Assembly (NCBI GenBank): GCA_045106735.1
Contig: JBGCEZ010000058.1
Span: 183,330-247,329 of the forward strand
Origin: JBGCEZ01 sp045106735
GTDB lineage: Bacteria; Planctomycetota; Phycisphaerae; Phycisphaerales; SM1A02
Direction of reading: 5' to 3'
DNA: 64,000 nt
The position numbers and the translations under genes were made by a program. The notes beneath the pieces are model-generated. The model was not told the origin of the DNA, did not search any database, and worked only from the letters and a program-made list of their open reading frames with translations. The first letter of the stretch is position 1. Every line of letters begins with the position of its first letter. Shown in pieces: positions 18,290-30,174 of this stretch.

Positions 18290-18753
18290 ATGCCCGACGG
18301 ACCGACGGACACCTCGGCAACCGACCTCGACCCGCTCCTGGCCCGCTGGATCACGATGTCGCCGCGCCGCTGCCCCCGGTGCCAATACGACCTCACCGGT
18401 CTGCGGCATCCGGTCTGCGCGGAGTGCGGCGAGTCGATCGCGCTCCAGGTGACGGCCGACGCCAGCGTCTCGTCGGCCTTGATCGCCGGAATGCTGGGCA
18501 TCGGTGGTCCGCTTGGATTCACGCTCATGCTCGCCCTCGGATCGATCTTGTTCGAGCTTCGGCGCGGCCGCGGGCTCAGCATCGACGATGAAGTCGGCAC
18601 GGTGCTCAGAGCATCCGGGGCGCTGGTGGTGCTTCTGGTGCTCTGGCTGGTTTGCCGTCGCCTGCTGCTCCGGCTCCCGCGGTGGGCGGCGTGGGCGATC
18701 GCCCTCGGCATCGGAGCACTGTCGATGTACATCGCCTTCGGGTTCATGCGCCG

Positions 18754-18757
<4 letters not shown>
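18290..18757 (+). CDS. small zinc-ribbon membrane protein
   Basis: 155 residues. CPRCQYDLTGLRHPVCAECG (residues about 28-47) is a two-CxxC zinc ribbon of the sort found at the start of many planctomycete membrane proteins. Three hydrophobic segments follow: ALIAGMLGIGGPLGFTLMLA, GALVVLLVLWLVC and WAAWAIALGIGALSMYIAFG. Function unknown. Its stop overlaps the next start by 4 bases (ATGA), so the two form an operon and may work together. Confidence 0.75.
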
Positions 18758-19353
<596 letters not shown>

Positions 19354-19376
19354 ACCTGCGGTAGACTGCGCATCCC

Positions 19377-20228
19377 GTGACGAACACCTGCACCCTTACC
19401 GTCGTGATGCCAAGCTTCAACCAGGCAACGTTCCTGGAAGAAGCGATTGATTCGATCCTGTCGCAGGGCGGGCGGGTCACGCAGTTCATCGTGCTCGACG
19501 GGGGTTCGACCGACGGTTCGCGCGAGATCATCGAGCGCTTCGCCGGCCACATCGACCACTGGCGCAGCGAACCCGACGGCGGCCAAGCGAACGCGATCGC
19601 CGACGGCCTCGAGATGGCCACCGGCGACATCGTCACGTGGATCAATTCCGACGATGCGCTCCTTCCGGGCGCCGCCGATGCCCTGCTCTCGCGATTCGAA
19701 GCGCGGCCGGAACTTGGCTTGGTCGAGGGCGACACGGTGGTGGTCGACGCCGACTCCCGCGTGGTGCGATGCGACCGGCGAGCCGGACCGTCGGCCAACT
19801 GGATGCGGCACGGTTACATGCGGATCCATCAGCCAAGTACGTTCTTTCGCCGCAGCGTGTACGAAGCAGTAGGCGGACTGGACCGGTCGCTGCACTGCGT
19901 GATGGACACCGACCTGTGGTACCGCATTCTGGCCGCCGCGCCGGCCGAGCGGGTGCACCGCTACACCGGCGTCCATCGCGTCCATGACGCGGCCAAGGGT
20001 GAAGCAGCGAGCTGGGAAGCCCGGTACCGAGCCGAACGCGAGCGAATCGCCGGACGCTATCCCGACATCCACGGGCACCCGATTCGCTACCACCTGGGAC
20101 GCATTGCGTTCTACGCCGAACGCCTCCGCACCGGTCGCGGGCGACTGGCGCGGCGCGATACGCGGGCCCACGGCGGGCGCCCATTGGTCGACGTGTTTCC
20201 GGATGCGGCTTCGACGGTCCGTCCGTAG
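19377..20228 (+). CDS. family 2 glycosyltransferase
   Basis: 283 residues, GT-A fold. The N-terminus LTVVMPSFNQATFLEEAI and DGGSTDGS are the nucleotide-binding signature; SDD (91-93) is the DxD-like metal site. It transfers a sugar from a nucleotide donor, probably in surface polysaccharide synthesis; donor and acceptor are unknown. The start is a GTG at 19377 with no Shine-Dalgarno but a TAGACT 9 bases upstream. It faces a convergent methyltransferase across a tandem array. Confidence 0.88.
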   Translation: MTNTCTLTVVMPSFNQATFLEEAIDSILSQGGRVTQFIVLDGGSTDGSREIIERFAGHIDHWRSEPDGGQANAIADGLEMATGDIVTWINSDDALLPGAADALLSRFEARPELGLVEGDTVVVDADSRVVRCDRRAGPSANWMRHGYMRIHQPSTFFRRSVYEAVGGLDRSLHCVMDTDLWYRILAAAPAERVHRYTGVHRVHDAAKGEAASWEARYRAERERIAGRYPDIHGHPIRYHLGRIAFYAERLRTGRGRLARRDTRAHGGRPLVDVFPDAASTVRP

Positions 20229-20254
20229 GCTTGAGCCGGGTGAGGACGCCGAGG

Positions 20255-20332
20255 TGGACGCAAGTTCTAGACGCGAGTTCTGGACGCGAGATCTGGACAC
20301 AAGATCTGGACGCAAGATCTGGACGCGAACGC
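20255..20332. repeat. tandem array, 13-base unit x 6
   Basis: Six 13-base units, consensus TGGACGCAAGATC, varying at a few positions only. It lies between convergent glycosyltransferase and methyltransferase genes. Confidence 0.9.
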
Positions 20333-20376
20333 CGGCCGGAGAAGCATCGCGCTCGCCGCCCGTTCCCGCCGCCGCT

Positions 20377-21294
20377 TCAGACCCGGCGCAACACGAACAG
20401 CATGTGATCGTGGGCGGGCAGCCAACCGGGCCCGGGCCGATTGCCGGCCAACCCGAGCCGTCGTCGCAGCCCGAACAGCGTGCCGCGGACGGCATCGCGC
20501 GCCGTTCGGCTCACCGACTGACGGGCGTGGCTCGTTCGCCGCTGCTCGAGCACCGCAAGGCCATGGTCCGCGGCCAAGCGTTCGATCGTGCGTCGGCCGT
20601 AAAAGACCTGGTGCTCCGGCAAAGCCGCGTACCAATAGGCTGCTCCCTGCCACCGCCACGGCCAGGCCCCGTGATCGCCGGTCAATCCGATGAAGACGCC
20701 TCCCGGCCGCAGATGGCGGGCAACCGCGGCGATGAACGCCGGCGGATCGGTCAGGTGCTCGAGCACGTCGATGGCCAAGATCGCGTCGAACACTGGCGGC
20801 GCGGCGCTCGCGTCCCCGCCGTCCAGTGCATCGGGCTCCAAGTCATCGAACGTCGCCCCGAGCATGCCGACGCCGCGGGTCGACGCGACCGCCGCGGCCG
20901 AGTGGCTCGGTTCCAGGCCGAATCGCTCGAACTCCGCGCCCAGATGGTGCAAGAGCGCGCCATTCGAACAGCCAACGTCCAACACCCGCGGCCCCGGCGC
21001 GTGCGTCCGCACCAAGTCCGCCAACGTGTCGAATCGGCGTTTGCGCGGATCCGGATCGTGTTCCCAATTGTCTTCCGGCGACTGGCGGTAACAGTCCATG
21101 AGCTGGGCATCGGACACGAACGGATGCTTGAACAGCAAGTCGCATCCCGGACAGCGGCGCACCCGTGCCGCGGCATCGCCAAGCTCAATCGGAACGCCCG
21201 CAACCTGAGGCGACGGCCCGTGCACCGAAGGCCCGGCATCCACCGTCGCCGCTCCGCAGACGACGCATGCTTCCGTCGCCGCCGGCACGCTCAT
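20377..21294 (-). CDS. zinc-finger class I SAM-dependent methyltransferase
   Basis: 305 residues. The N-terminus has two CxxC pairs (C10/C13, C48/C51), a zinc ribbon like that of methyltransferases in polysaccharide or nucleotide-sugar pathways. Motif I VLDVGCSNG is at 104-112, and FDAILAIDVLEHLTDP gives the second motif. The substrate is unknown; the nearby glycosyltransferase hints at surface glycan work. Its ATG overlaps the serS stop by 4 bases, so it is cotranscribed with serS. Confidence 0.82.
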   Translation of the reverse strand: MSVPAATEACVVCGAATVDAGPSVHGPSPQVAGVPIELGDAAARVRRCPGCDLLFKHPFVSDAQLMDCYRQSPEDNWEHDPDPRKRRFDTLADLVRTHAPGPRVLDVGCSNGALLHHLGAEFERFGLEPSHSAAAVASTRGVGMLGATFDDLEPDALDGGDASAAPPVFDAILAIDVLEHLTDPPAFIAAVARHLRPGGVFIGLTGDHGAWPWRWQGAAYWYAALPEHQVFYGRRTIERLAADHGLAVLEQRRTSHARQSVSRTARDAVRGTLFGLRRRLGLAGNRPGPGWLPAHDHMLFVLRRV

Positions 21295-22691
21295 CCGCCG
21301 ATCGTCTCACGCCCGCCCATGTACGGACGCAGCGGTTCGGGCACCCGGATCGAACCGTCGGCCTGCTGGTGGATCTCGGTCAGCGGGATCAGAATCCGCG
21401 GGCTGGCCGCCACCGTGTTGTTCAGACTGTGGCAGAAGACGGTCTTGCCGTTCTCATCCCGGTAGCGGAGGTTCAGGCGCCGGCACTGGAAGTCGTACAG
21501 CCGGCTGGCCGAATGCGTCTCGCCCCAGTCGCCACTGGGCTGACCGTCGTCCCCGACCGTGCCGCGGCTGGGCATCCAGCACTCGATGTCGATCATGTCG
21601 GCGTTCTTCACGCCCAGGTCGGCGGTGCAGCACTGTAGGAGCCGGTACGGCAGCTCCAGTGATTGCAGGAACGCCTCGACGATGCCGATCATCCGCTGGT
21701 GCCAGTCGCGGCTCTCCGCTTCGTCGGCCCGGCAGATGACGACCTGCTCGACCTTCTCGAACTGGTGGATTCGGTACAGGCCGGCGGTGTCCTTGCCGGC
21801 GGCCCCCGCCTCCCGACGGAAACACGTCGACACGGTGGCGTACTGGAGCGGGAGTTCGGCCGCGTCCAGAATCTCTCCGGTGCGGTAGCCCATGAGCCCG
21901 ACTTCGCCGGTGCCCGTGAGGTAGAGATCGTGCCCCGCCCCGCGGGCCGACTCTTCGATGTGGTACGCGGTTTCCCGGCCACCCGGGAAGAAGCCGGTCC
22001 CGGTCATGCATTCTTCGCGCACGATGACGGGCACCGAGACCGGCACGAAGCCGTGCTGCTCGGTGATGAAGTCGACGGCGTACCGCAGCAAGGCCTGCTG
22101 CAGTCGCATGCCGTCCCCGATCAGGCAGTAGTGCCGGGCCCCCGCCATTCGCACGGCCCGCTCGAAGTCGACCATGCCGGCATTGAGCATCAGGTCGATG
22201 TGCGAGGCCGGATCGAAGCCGCGATTCTCGGTGAAGCTCCGCGACGCATCAAAGCCATCCGGATTCCACGTGCGCAGCTCGACATTGTCATCGGCCGACG
22301 TGCCGCGGGGCACATCCGGGTCGGCCGGCTGCGGAACCTGCAGCAGCAGCTCGCGCCAGTCAACGTCCAACTGATGAAGCTTGGCATCGAAGGCCTGCAG
22401 TTCCGCCTTGAGGCGCAGCGGCCGTTCTTCGAGCTCGCGCAATTCGCCCTCGGCCGTGTCCCGCTCGGAACCCTCGAGTCCCTTGATCCGTCCCTTCAGG
22501 GCGCCGATCTGCGGTCCGATCTCCCGGCCAATCTGCTTCTGCTCGCTGCGCAGCCGCTCCTGATCGGTCATGATCTGGCGGCGCTCCTCATCGAGGCGCA
22601 GCAGGCGTTCAATGTCAACGTTGACCCGCTTGTCGCGGGCCCCTTGCTTGTAACGATTGGGATCGGCGCGGAGGGCCTTGATGTCGATCAT
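21291..22691 (-). CDS. serS: seryl-tRNA synthetase
   Basis: Charges tRNA-Ser. 466 residues from MIDIKALRADPNRYKQG at 22691. The N-terminal coiled-coil arm (about 25-110) that grips the long variable arm of tRNA-Ser is evident. Class II motif 2 FRREAGAAGKDTAGLYRIHQ and the motif 3 region are present. No Shine-Dalgarno; a TACCAT lies 7 bases before the ATG, suggesting a leaderless message. The upstream open frame contains tandem repeats and is not coding. Confidence 0.96.
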   Translation of the reverse strand: MIDIKALRADPNRYKQGARDKRVNVDIERLLRLDEERRQIMTDQERLRSEQKQIGREIGPQIGALKGRIKGLEGSERDTAEGELRELEERPLRLKAELQAFDAKLHQLDVDWRELLLQVPQPADPDVPRGTSADDNVELRTWNPDGFDASRSFTENRGFDPASHIDLMLNAGMVDFERAVRMAGARHYCLIGDGMRLQQALLRYAVDFITEQHGFVPVSVPVIVREECMTGTGFFPGGRETAYHIEESARGAGHDLYLTGTGEVGLMGYRTGEILDAAELPLQYATVSTCFRREAGAAGKDTAGLYRIHQFEKVEQVVICRADEAESRDWHQRMIGIVEAFLQSLELPYRLLQCCTADLGVKNADMIDIECWMPSRGTVGDDGQPSGDWGETHSASRLYDFQCRRLNLRYRDENGKTVFCHSLNNTVAASPRILIPLTEIHQQADGSIRVPEPLRPYMGGRETIGG

Positions 22692-23039
22692 GGGCGGGAT
22701 GGTAGCAGGCGGCGAGCGCGCCGCCGGCCGATCGCCGGTGGGGATCTGCGGGCCGGCCGAATGCGAGCCTCCCACCGTCTGCGGTGAACGGCAGCCCACG
22801 GCACGGGGCATCGGGGCATCGGACACGCGACCCGCAGCCGAGCGGACGCAGCACCAAGCGGTCAGCAGCCAAGCGGCCAGCAGCCACGCGGTCAAGCGGT
22901 CAAGCGGTCAAGCGGTCAACGAGCCAATCGACCAAAGTTGTTGGCTCGGGTGCCGGGCCGAGAACGGCGAGGTTCCGTTCAGTCAACCGAACCCGGGTTG
23001 GCCAGCCCGCCGGGCCACCCCATCGGGCCAGCCGGTCGG
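22692..23039. other. repeat-bearing spacer between nadK and serS
   Basis: 348 bases without a gene. It contains two copies of a 15-base CAAGCGG(T/C)CAGCAGC unit (22855-22884) running into the GCGGTCAA octamer array, plus the putative serS -10. Confidence 0.55.
22888..22919. repeat. tandem array, 8-base unit x 4
   Basis: GCGGTCAA repeated four times without error, preceded by related 15-base units. It lies between nadK and serS. Confidence 0.88.
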
Positions 23040-23923
23040 TCAGGGACGCCGGTACCGGGGCGGAGCCGCCCACTGAAGCTTGTCCTGCAGAATCTGCCAG
23101 TAGCTCTTGTCAGGATCCACGATGAGCCGGGCCGCGGTGGCGTCGAACCGAATCTCAACCGCGTCGCCCACGGCCAGATGCTCGCGAACGGCCCCGTCAC
23201 GAACGAGGGCGGTGCCCGGATTGGCCCGCAGGACGTCGACTCGGATGACCGATCCGGCGGCGATCACAATCGGCCGGAAGGCAAGACTCTGGGCGGCCAC
23301 CGGCGTGATGAGCATGGCCTCGACCGCTGGGTGGACGATGGGGCCGCCGGCCGATGTGGAATACGCCGTCGAACCGGTCGGCGAAGCGACGATCAAGCCG
23401 TCGCCGGCCAAGGTCGGGCCCGGTTGTTCGTCGATCACAAGCCCGAGTTCGATCATTCGGAACGGGGCGCCCGACGCGATCGAGACGTCGTTGACCGCGA
23501 TGCCGGTCCGCGGATCCGACCCGTCGGCGGGCCGCAGCGTCCACTGGAGCAAACGCGTGTCCTGGACATCGGCCCGACCGGCGAGCATCGCCGGGAACTC
23601 AGCCGCGAAACGTTCGGCGTCAAACTCGGCCAAAAAACCGAGTCGGCCGACGTTCACGCCAGCGACCGGAATGCCGGTCGCCGCCATGCGTCGGAGCTGG
23701 CCAATGATGGTCCCGTCGCCGCCGATGACCACGGCCAGATCGAACCGGCCCGTGGGCGGGGCCGCGGTCCGGCCATTGCCCGGATGTTCGGCGTCTTCGC
23801 GAACGACTTCGTCGGCGTGGGCTTCGACCGTGGCGCTGACGCAGTCGCGCACCTCGGCGATTTCGTCGCGCGACCAATCGGCCACGAGCAGCACCCGGGA
23901 ACCCGCGTTCCCCGCGGCATCAC

Positions 23924-23927
<4 letters not shown>
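23040..23927 (-). CDS. nadK: NAD kinase
   Basis: Phosphorylates NAD to NADP. 295 residues. GGDGT at 69-73, the NDVSI segment and the glycine-rich ASPTGSTAYSTSAGGPI region are all present. The GTG start overlaps the stop of the upstream ABC gene (GTGA), so it should be translationally coupled to it. The last 10 residues are Pro/Arg-rich. Nothing unusual in the catalytic core. Confidence 0.94.
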
Positions 23928-24861
<934 letters not shown>

Positions 24862-24871
<10 letters not shown>

Positions 24872-27663
24872 CGCGTCACGTCCTCCGTTGACCGGCCGCC
24901 GTCGCCGGACTCGAGCATGGACAGCCCGAGGTCACTGATGTCGTCGCGGCCACCACTGCCCGGTGGCCGCCTTGGCCGTCCGACTTCTTCTTCTTCTTCG
25001 CGATCGTTGGCCGCATCTCGTTCCGCCGCCCTGGCTGCGCGGGCCGCGGCGTCTTCGGCGAACCGTCGGGCCGCTTCGGCCTCGATGATCGAGTTGAAAC
25101 GCACCGAAGGATCGACATCCAATGGCAAAATCCATCGCACCATGATCTGGCCGGACCCGCGCTGCGTTTGCCCGTCCACCTTCATCTCAACCGGCAGCTC
25201 TTGGGCGTCCATGAAGCCGATGATGATGATGCAGGGTCGCACCAGCCAATCCGAGAGATCCAGATCGCGACCGAAGTAGCGGGGAACCGACGCATCAACG
25301 CTGCGCACGCGCCCGGCCGCAGTTGACCAGGCCGGCGGCGTCAGCAGGTTGTACATGCTGAGCATCTTCAGCAGCCGGCGCGAACGCCCCGGACTCCGCC
25401 CACCCCCTCCGACGACGCCCATGTTGGCCGTGGCGTTGGCGCGGTCACGGGTCCACGCGAAGACGGTTTCTCGGAGCGAATGGTCGGCGATGAGCGATGC
25501 CGGACTGGCGACGGAGAACGTTGCTCCGGCGGGGATGGACGTGCCGTTCTGGGTGAGGTCCCAGGCAAAGACGCGGTACGGAGCGCGGCTCAGATCCCGG
25601 CCGGAGGTCCGCGGAATCTCGCGGGGAGGGTCACCGATGACGCGGTACTCGGGCCGCGAAACAGTTGTCCCGTCGGACCAAAGCAGCATCACGTCGGTCA
25701 AGGCGCCGGGCAATCCGTTGACGAGTGAGCCCGTCAGGCGCGGTGAGCCGGTTGTTGGAACGTTGGCGGTGACCGGATTGCTCGGATCAACGCGGATCAT
25801 GCCCCCCCAGTTGGCGTCGAGCGGGCCGATGTAGTCGATTGACAACGGTGTGACCGTCGCCCGGGCCGGGAAACTCACCGGCGCGTCCAGGTCGGACGAG
25901 TCCACCCGGTACCGGGCCGGGTTTGGGAACGCCGCCGCGCGGTCACTGTGCGGCGCGATCCACGACCGTACGGTGGCCCGCTCATCGCGGCGGGCCGGTT
26001 CGGGCAGCGAGACTTCCGCGTCGCCGTAATTCGGCACGTAGAGACTCAGGTACGAACGAACGCGGGCGAGCTGCGGGGGCCCCGGGAGCATCACGCCGCT
26101 GTCGGCGACCCAATCGAGCACGGTGAAGTGCTGTACGCCAACTTCGCGCTTGCGGAAGGCGGTCACGCCGACCCAGGCCAAGCCAGTAAACAGCGCGGCG
26201 GCGATCACGTAGCTGACCCACGCGTGGCGGACCAGGCCGTTGACCTTCAAGACGGCAAAGCCGCCGGGCCCGGCGACCAGCCAGTAGGCGACGAACAAGA
26301 CCAAGGCCAACAGGAGGCCGGCGGTGGCTGCTTCCCGCATGGAGATCATGTCGGCCACGATCCGGCCGTCGACCAATCGCCCATCCTTCGCCGAGAGCGC
26401 GAGTTCATTGGCCGATTCCGTCGCCGCGATTTCGCGCGGGGTGGGCGAGTCGGCTCGGCGTCCAAGAATGGGATTCCAGAACACGTCGGACTGCGGCAGG
26501 TTGACGGTTTCCTCGTTGATCAAGGCGATCGTCTGGAGCTGCGGGTTGCTGAGATCCAGCCCGATCATCGTGAGATGCCCGTGCCCCACCGGACGGCGGG
26601 CGGCGATGATCTCTCCCTGATCCGTCGCCATCACGGGGATCCAGCCGGGATCGAGACGAAGCGATTGGTCGCGTTCGAGGACGTTGCCGAACGAGAGCAA
26701 CGAGAGCTTGAGGTCGGACGAAGCCCGGCCAGGTCGGAGTCCTTGGCTCTTGGACAGGACGCCGAGCAAATCAGCCAGCGGCACATCGTCCACTTGTTGC
26801 GGACGCATGGCCGGAATGAAGGTGCCGAGACGCCCCGTCTCGGGCGCCCCCAGGTTCCATGGGTTCGACCCCATCGGCAGGCCGATCACCAAATGCCCGC
26901 CGGCGTTCAACCAGCCGGAGAGGGCTTCTTCCTGGGCCGAACTCATTCGATCTGGACTCATCGCCTCCGTCGACGTGTCGAGCCACACGATCGCCTCGAA
27001 GACTTCCAGGCCCATCGCCCGGTCGGGCAGATCCGGCACCGTGATCGGCACGATGACCGTCTGTTCGTGCACGTTCGAAATCGCTGAGCCATTGCGGCCG
27101 CCGGTCGCAAAGCCAAGCCCCGACAAGCCAGCGTCTCGCTGACCAATGCGGCCGATGGCCGACGAGCGGACGTCCAGAGCGAACGGGCTGCCCGCGGGCG
27201 GCGTGAACGTCGCCGTGCCCACCTCGGCGCCGCGGCCGCTCGGGGAATCGGGCTCACTTTCGAAGACGCGGAGAACCCAGATTTGACTCGGGTCGACGTC
27301 CCACGCCAGCGGCGAGTACAGCCACACCGACTGCGAACCGCCACGGGTGAGCGTGATCAAGCGGCTCGTCTCGGCGATGTCGCCGTCGGCGTTCTGAACT
27401 TCCCACTGGACAATCAGATTGGTGGCCCGCTCGGCCGCGGCATTCTGCGAGATGTCTGTGACCCGCACCTGGATGCCGACCGGGGTGCCCGGGCGAAATG
27501 CCCCGGCGACGCCGAATGCGGCGTAGGACCGGTCAGCGGACTCGGCATCGAGCTCCACCCGCACAGTCTGCGCCCCCGCCGTCGCGGGGAACGCGAGCAG
27601 GCAGGCGAAGAAGAGCAGGAGGAACCGGCCCGGAAGTCGAAAGCGGCGCAAGAGGTGCGTCAT
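24862..27663 (-). CDS. large secreted/membrane protein of unknown function, linked to the ABC ATPase
   Basis: 933 residues. A signal peptide (RFLLLFFACLLAFPATAGAQ) starts an extracytoplasmic region of about 400 residues. It includes a glutamine-amidotransferase-like stretch around residue 240 (LSGWLNAGGHLVIGLP). Two membrane spans follow near 440-460 and 478-498 (AGLLLALVLFVAYWLV and YVIAAALFTGLAWVG), then another large domain and a charged, Ala/Arg/Glu-rich end. The overlap with the ABC gene implies a functional pair. A TACACT lies 12 bases before the ATG. I do not recognise the family with confidence. Confidence 0.7.
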
Positions 27664-27675
27664 GGGAATCGTCAG

Positions 27676-27681
27676 AGTGTA
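27676..27681 (-). promoter_or_regulatory. candidate -10 element (TACACT) for the 933-residue membrane protein gene
   Basis: GGTACACT on the minus strand, 12 bases before the ATG at 27663, which leaves room for only a very short leader. Confidence 0.45.
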
Positions 27682-27804
27682 CCCGGTCCGCCGCGGAAGG
27701 CGTCCCGTGGGTTCCGGGCGGGCCGGCCGGTCGGAAATCGACCGAAAATCCAGACCCCGCGCCCGACCATCAAGTCGCCGCCCCCACCATCCGATGGCAG
27801 AACC

Positions 27805-28221
27805 ATGGAGAGCCTGAATACCATCGCCTCGATCGGACCCGCCGTGTGGATCGGCCTGCTGACCATCGTCTTCGCGATGCTCGGCGGCCTGCTGGTCGTC
27901 TTGACGGGAGAATTCGATCGCGGGATCCGCTGGCATATGCTCACCGTGCAATGCCATCGGCTCCGACGCGAACGCCGTTTGCAGGTGATCGCCGCGGAAC
28001 GCGAAGCCCAGCGAGTCGAAGATGAGATTCGGCATCGGCGCGAAGACCGCCGTCGGCATCGCCTCGGGCTCCCACCGCTTCCCCGGGCCGCCGACGGATC
28101 CGTCGATGAGTCGGCCGACGCCGCGGCCGGATCTGAAAACGCATCCCCCGACGTGCCCGCCCCGCAGATCGCATCCGTGAACGTTCCGGTGAGCGCCGAA
28201 CCGGTCCGCGTTGCCGCGTAA
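27805..28221 (+). CDS. small membrane protein with charged helix, unknown function
   Basis: 138 residues. One N-terminal membrane span (AVWIGLLTIVFAMLGGLLVVL) is followed by a highly basic helix with heptad-like spacing (RLRRERRLQVIAAEREAQRV) and an acidic, Ala/Pro-rich tail. It is divergent from the 933-residue gene across 141 bases. No Shine-Dalgarno is clear. It could be a structural or scaffold protein; no family is recognised. Confidence 0.55.
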   Translation: MESLNTIASIGPAVWIGLLTIVFAMLGGLLVVLTGEFDRGIRWHMLTVQCHRLRRERRLQVIAAEREAQRVEDEIRHRREDRRRHRLGLPPLPRAADGSVDESADAAAGSENASPDVPAPQIASVNVPVSAEPVRVAA

Positions 28222-28243
28222 ATCCATCCGCGGCCAAGATCGG

Positions 28244-28311
28244 CTGGCGCGGCGGCTGGCTCGCGGTGACTGGCTCGCGGCGGCTGGCTCGCGGTGGTTC
28301 GCTGGCGGTGG
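28244..28311. repeat. tandem array, 14-base unit x 3 plus degenerate flanking copies
   Basis: CTGGCTCGCGG(T/C)G(A/G) occurs three times in register, flanked by shorter related copies, between the convergent small membrane protein gene and obgE. Confidence 0.75.
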
Positions 28312-28358
28312 TTCACCAAGCAGGACCCGCTGGCCGCTTCGCGATCACCCGCCCCCAC

Positions 28359-29399
28359 TCACGCGTCGGTCCAACCCTCGGGCGATGACCGATCGAGTTC
28401 CGTCCAACACGACTCCAGCATCTCCGCGGTCCCTTCACCGGTCGCACCGCTGGCCAAGATCATTGGCACCTCGGGGTCGAGACGGAGACCGCGCCGGATG
28501 GTGCGAATGGCCTCCTCGCGTTCCTCCGCCAGCAGCAGATCAACCTTGTTCAGGACCACGACTTCTGGCTTCTCGCCGAGCACGGCCGAGTACGCCACGA
28601 GTTCCTGGCGAATCGTCTCGTAGTTTTCGACCGGATCGCTGCCGTCGAGTGGGGCAACGTCAACGACGTGGAGGAGGACGCTCGTTCGCTCGACGTGGCG
28701 AAGGAAATCGTGCCCGAGACCCGCGCCGTCGGCCGCGCCCTCGATGAGGCCCGGAATGTCGGCGACGACCAGCCGGCGGTGATCTTCCCCTGGCAGCTCG
28801 GCGATGCCCAAGTGCGGGGACAGCGTGGTGAACGGATAGTCGGCAACCTTGGGCCGGCCCCGAGTCGTGGCCCGAAGCATGGTCGACTTGCCCGCATTGG
28901 GCAGGCCGACGAGTCCGACGTCGGCGATGAGCTTCAGTTCCAGGTGCAGCGCGAGTTCGACCGAGGGCTCGCCCGGCGTCCATTCGCGGGGCGTTTGGTG
29001 CGTTGCACTCTTGTACGACTCGTTGCCCCGGCCGCCCTTGCCGCCCGAGGCAACCAAGAGCCGCTCACCCGACGCACGCATTTCGCCAAGCCATTCGCCG
29101 CTGTCGCGATCCCGCACAATCGTCCCCAGGGGAACGGGGACCAACAGATCTTCGGCGTCGCGCCCATGCATGGACTTGCCCAACCCCTGCCGGCCGTGCT
29201 CGGCTCGGTAGTGCGGACGGGGCGTCAACGGGAGCAGCGTGCTCAACGAAGGATCGCCGACGAGAAAGACGCTTCCGCCGTGCCCGCCATTGCCCCCGTC
29301 GGGACCGCCCTTCGGAATGTACTTCTCGCGGCGGAAGCTCATGCATCCGTCGCCGCCTTTGCCCGAGCGCACGAAGATGGTGGCCTGATCAATGAGCAC
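28359..29399 (-). CDS. obgE: Obg/CgtA GTPase
   Basis: Ribosome-associated GTPase for 50S maturation and stress response. 346 residues. The glycine-rich Obg domain (SGKGGDGCMSFRREKYIPKG then GGNGGHGGSV) and the G domain with GLPNAGKST, DIPGLIEGA and NKVD are complete. The C-terminal OCT domain of some relatives is absent. GTG start at 29399. It follows rpmA on the same strand, as in most bacteria. Confidence 0.96.
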   Translation of the reverse strand: MLIDQATIFVRSGKGGDGCMSFRREKYIPKGGPDGGNGGHGGSVFLVGDPSLSTLLPLTPRPHYRAEHGRQGLGKSMHGRDAEDLLVPVPLGTIVRDRDSGEWLGEMRASGERLLVASGGKGGRGNESYKSATHQTPREWTPGEPSVELALHLELKLIADVGLVGLPNAGKSTMLRATTRGRPKVADYPFTTLSPHLGIAELPGEDHRRLVVADIPGLIEGAADGAGLGHDFLRHVERTSVLLHVVDVAPLDGSDPVENYETIRQELVAYSAVLGEKPEVVVLNKVDLLLAEEREEAIRTIRRGLRLDPEVPMILASGATGEGTAEMLESCWTELDRSSPEGWTDA

Positions 29400-29572
29400 G
29401 GGTCTTGGATTCCCTACCGCCGGCGCGGCCGCAAAACAGCCGCCGCGCGTCAGAACGCCGCGTGCACGGCATGAATCCGTTCGGCGGATGCATGCAACGC
29501 ACGCGGCGTCGAGTTCGAGTCAATCGTGGCCGCAAGAACGACCACACGTCGGACGAGATCCGTGCGCCACCC

Positions 29573-29618
29573 GCCATCGAGCCAACCGGCCATCAAGCAA
29601 GCGGACATCAAATCGAGT
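29573..29618. repeat. degenerate direct repeats between rpmA and obgE
   Basis: GCCATCGAGCCAACCG, GCCATCAAGCAAGCG and GACATCAAATCGAG look like three drifting copies of a unit of about 15 bases. No other feature is seen in this 229-base gap. Confidence 0.4.
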
Positions 29619-29628
29619 CCGATTCGGG

Positions 29629-29910
29629 TCAGCTGGCCCGTTCGACGACCGTGTACTGCGGGGCATCCGGATCGGACGGCACCACATCCACGAAGCGGCC
29701 GCGGAACCGGACGGTCCCATTGGCTCGGGCAAACAGGGTGTCATCGCGACCGCGCGACACCAAGTAGCCAGCCTTGAAGTGGGTCCCGCACTGCCGAACG
29801 ATGATCGCGCCGGGCTGGGCCCGCTCACCGCCGTACAGCTTCACGCCGCGGAATTGGGGGTTCGAGTCACGACCGTTGCGGGTCGAGCCCTGTCCCTTCT
29901 TATGAGCCAT
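29629..29910 (-). CDS. rpmA: 50S ribosomal protein L27
   Basis: 93 residues, starting MAHKKGQGSTRNGRDS, the near-invariant L27 N-terminus that reaches the peptidyl transferase centre. GGAGG lies about 8 bases upstream of the ATG at 29910. The expected rplU (L21) partner is not upstream; instead there is a 264-base gap and an unrelated secreted protein gene. Confidence 0.97.
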   Translation of the reverse strand: MAHKKGQGSTRNGRDSNPQFRGVKLYGGERAQPGAIIVRQCGTHFKAGYLVSRGRDDTLFARANGTVRFRGRFVDVVPSDPDAPQYTVVERAS

Positions 29911-30022
29911 CAGGTTCCTCCCGAGGCGAACGGGCGCGGATCCGAAATCGGATCGGTGCGTCCGTGGGGTGTCTGAAATCGAAAGGCTCGTGCCCAGTGG
30001 CCGGGGACGAGCGGGATCGGCG

Positions 30023-30028
30023 AGTGTA
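30023..30028 (-). promoter_or_regulatory. candidate promoter for rpmA-obgE (TACACT -10)
   Basis: GGTACACT on the minus strand, 112 bases upstream of rpmA, with TTGTCG 17 bases further upstream as a -35. It is the best-formed example of this -10 in the window. Confidence 0.5.
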
Positions 30029-30174
30029 CCGGGCGGCGGCTGCCGCGACAAGACCGCGGGGCCGGCCAGGCGGACGGCATCGGCGAAGAACGCGACCGCC
30101 CACCGCTTTCGGCGACGGGCTGCGGCTGACGAACATGAATCGACGATCGCAGATCCGTCAGCCGGAATCAGCGA

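Noticed and set aside
20255..20332. Array as a terminator or attachment site between convergent genes
   Set aside because: The units are direct, not inverted, repeats. No integrase or duplicated tRNA end is present.
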